Origin: a bacterium
GTDB taxonomy: Bacteria > BMS3Abin14
Reading direction: 5' to 3'
NCBI GenBank assembly: GCA_029210545.1
Contig: JARGFV010000073.1
Location: 1 to 13,175 of the forward strand
DNA: 13,175 nucleotides
In this document: one piece after another, positions 13,156 to 13,175 of the stretch
Layout: each line of letters opens with the position of its first letter
Position numbering within the stretch: the first letter of the stretch is position 1
The notes under the pieces: model-generated
What the model was told of the DNA's origin: nothing
Seen by the model: the letters and a program-made list of their open reading frames with translations, nothing else
The model's database searches: none
Translations under genes and position numbers: made by a program

Positions 13156-13173
13156 CTGGAGTTTGTCGGAACA
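13102..13173. repeat. Direct repeat of a GGAGTYTGTCGGA motif
   Basis: GGAGTCTGTCGGAGAA (13102-13117) recurs as GGAGTTTGTCGGAACA (13158-13173), with 13 of 16 identities. The inverted copy of its first part is the right arm of the nested hairpin. Repeated short motifs of this type occur at transposon ends, but the window stops here and no transposase is seen. Confidence 0.5.
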
Positions 13174-13175
13174 TA

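Overview
The window is GC-rich, gene-dense bacterial chromosome carrying a complete tryptophan biosynthesis operon together with cysM, ptsP and radC. Protein style (CysM-type cysteine synthase, GAF-fused PtsP, RadC, the archetypal trpE-G-D-C-F-B-A order, a COG4892-like small b5 protein) and the hairpin-rich intergenic repeats suggest a Gram-negative bacterium of the deltaproteobacterial/Desulfobacterota sphere. That placement is inference; no rRNA gene or taxonomic marker is present. I see no tRNA, rRNA, CRISPR array, transposase or phage gene.

Layout. Positions 1-470 are apparently non-coding and begin with three consecutive hairpins. A CysM-type cysteine synthase follows (556-1533, +). Between it and the convergent ptsP (4227-1915, -) lies a structured 380-base spacer. 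It holds a 17-bp tandem repeat, a near-consensus promoter followed by two hairpins and a T-tract (a candidate ~65-nt small RNA, 1676-1740), and a perfect 42-bp palindrome. Upstream of ptsP on the minus strand is a short RadC-family protein (5078-4461). Divergent from radC is a small dUTPase/dCTP-deaminase-fold protein that lacks the usual catalytic motif (5214-5666, +).

The trp operon fills the rest. It opens with a ribosome-mediated attenuator: a 26-codon leader peptide with three consecutive Trp codons (5738-5818), a competing antiterminator helix and a 12-bp terminator stem with eight T (5844-5879). Then come trpE, trpG, trpD, trpC, trpF, trpB and trpA, which take chorismate to L-tryptophan. 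Last is a 76-residue cytochrome-b5-like haem-binding protein, 14 nt behind trpA. Coupling is tight at trpG/trpD, trpD/trpC and trpF/trpB. Spacers with inverted repeats interrupt trpE/trpG and trpC/trpF, and trpB ends in a coded hairpin just before trpA.

The most unusual feature is the intergenic architecture. At ptsP and trpE the last codons are mirrored, 15 of 16 bases, by an inverted copy just past the stop codon; trpC shows a weaker version. Beyond these come degenerate 'word' repeats that also form inverted pairs. One such repeat brackets ptsP as near-identical direct copies. The window ends in a nested inverted repeat beside a direct repeat that could be the edge of a mobile element.
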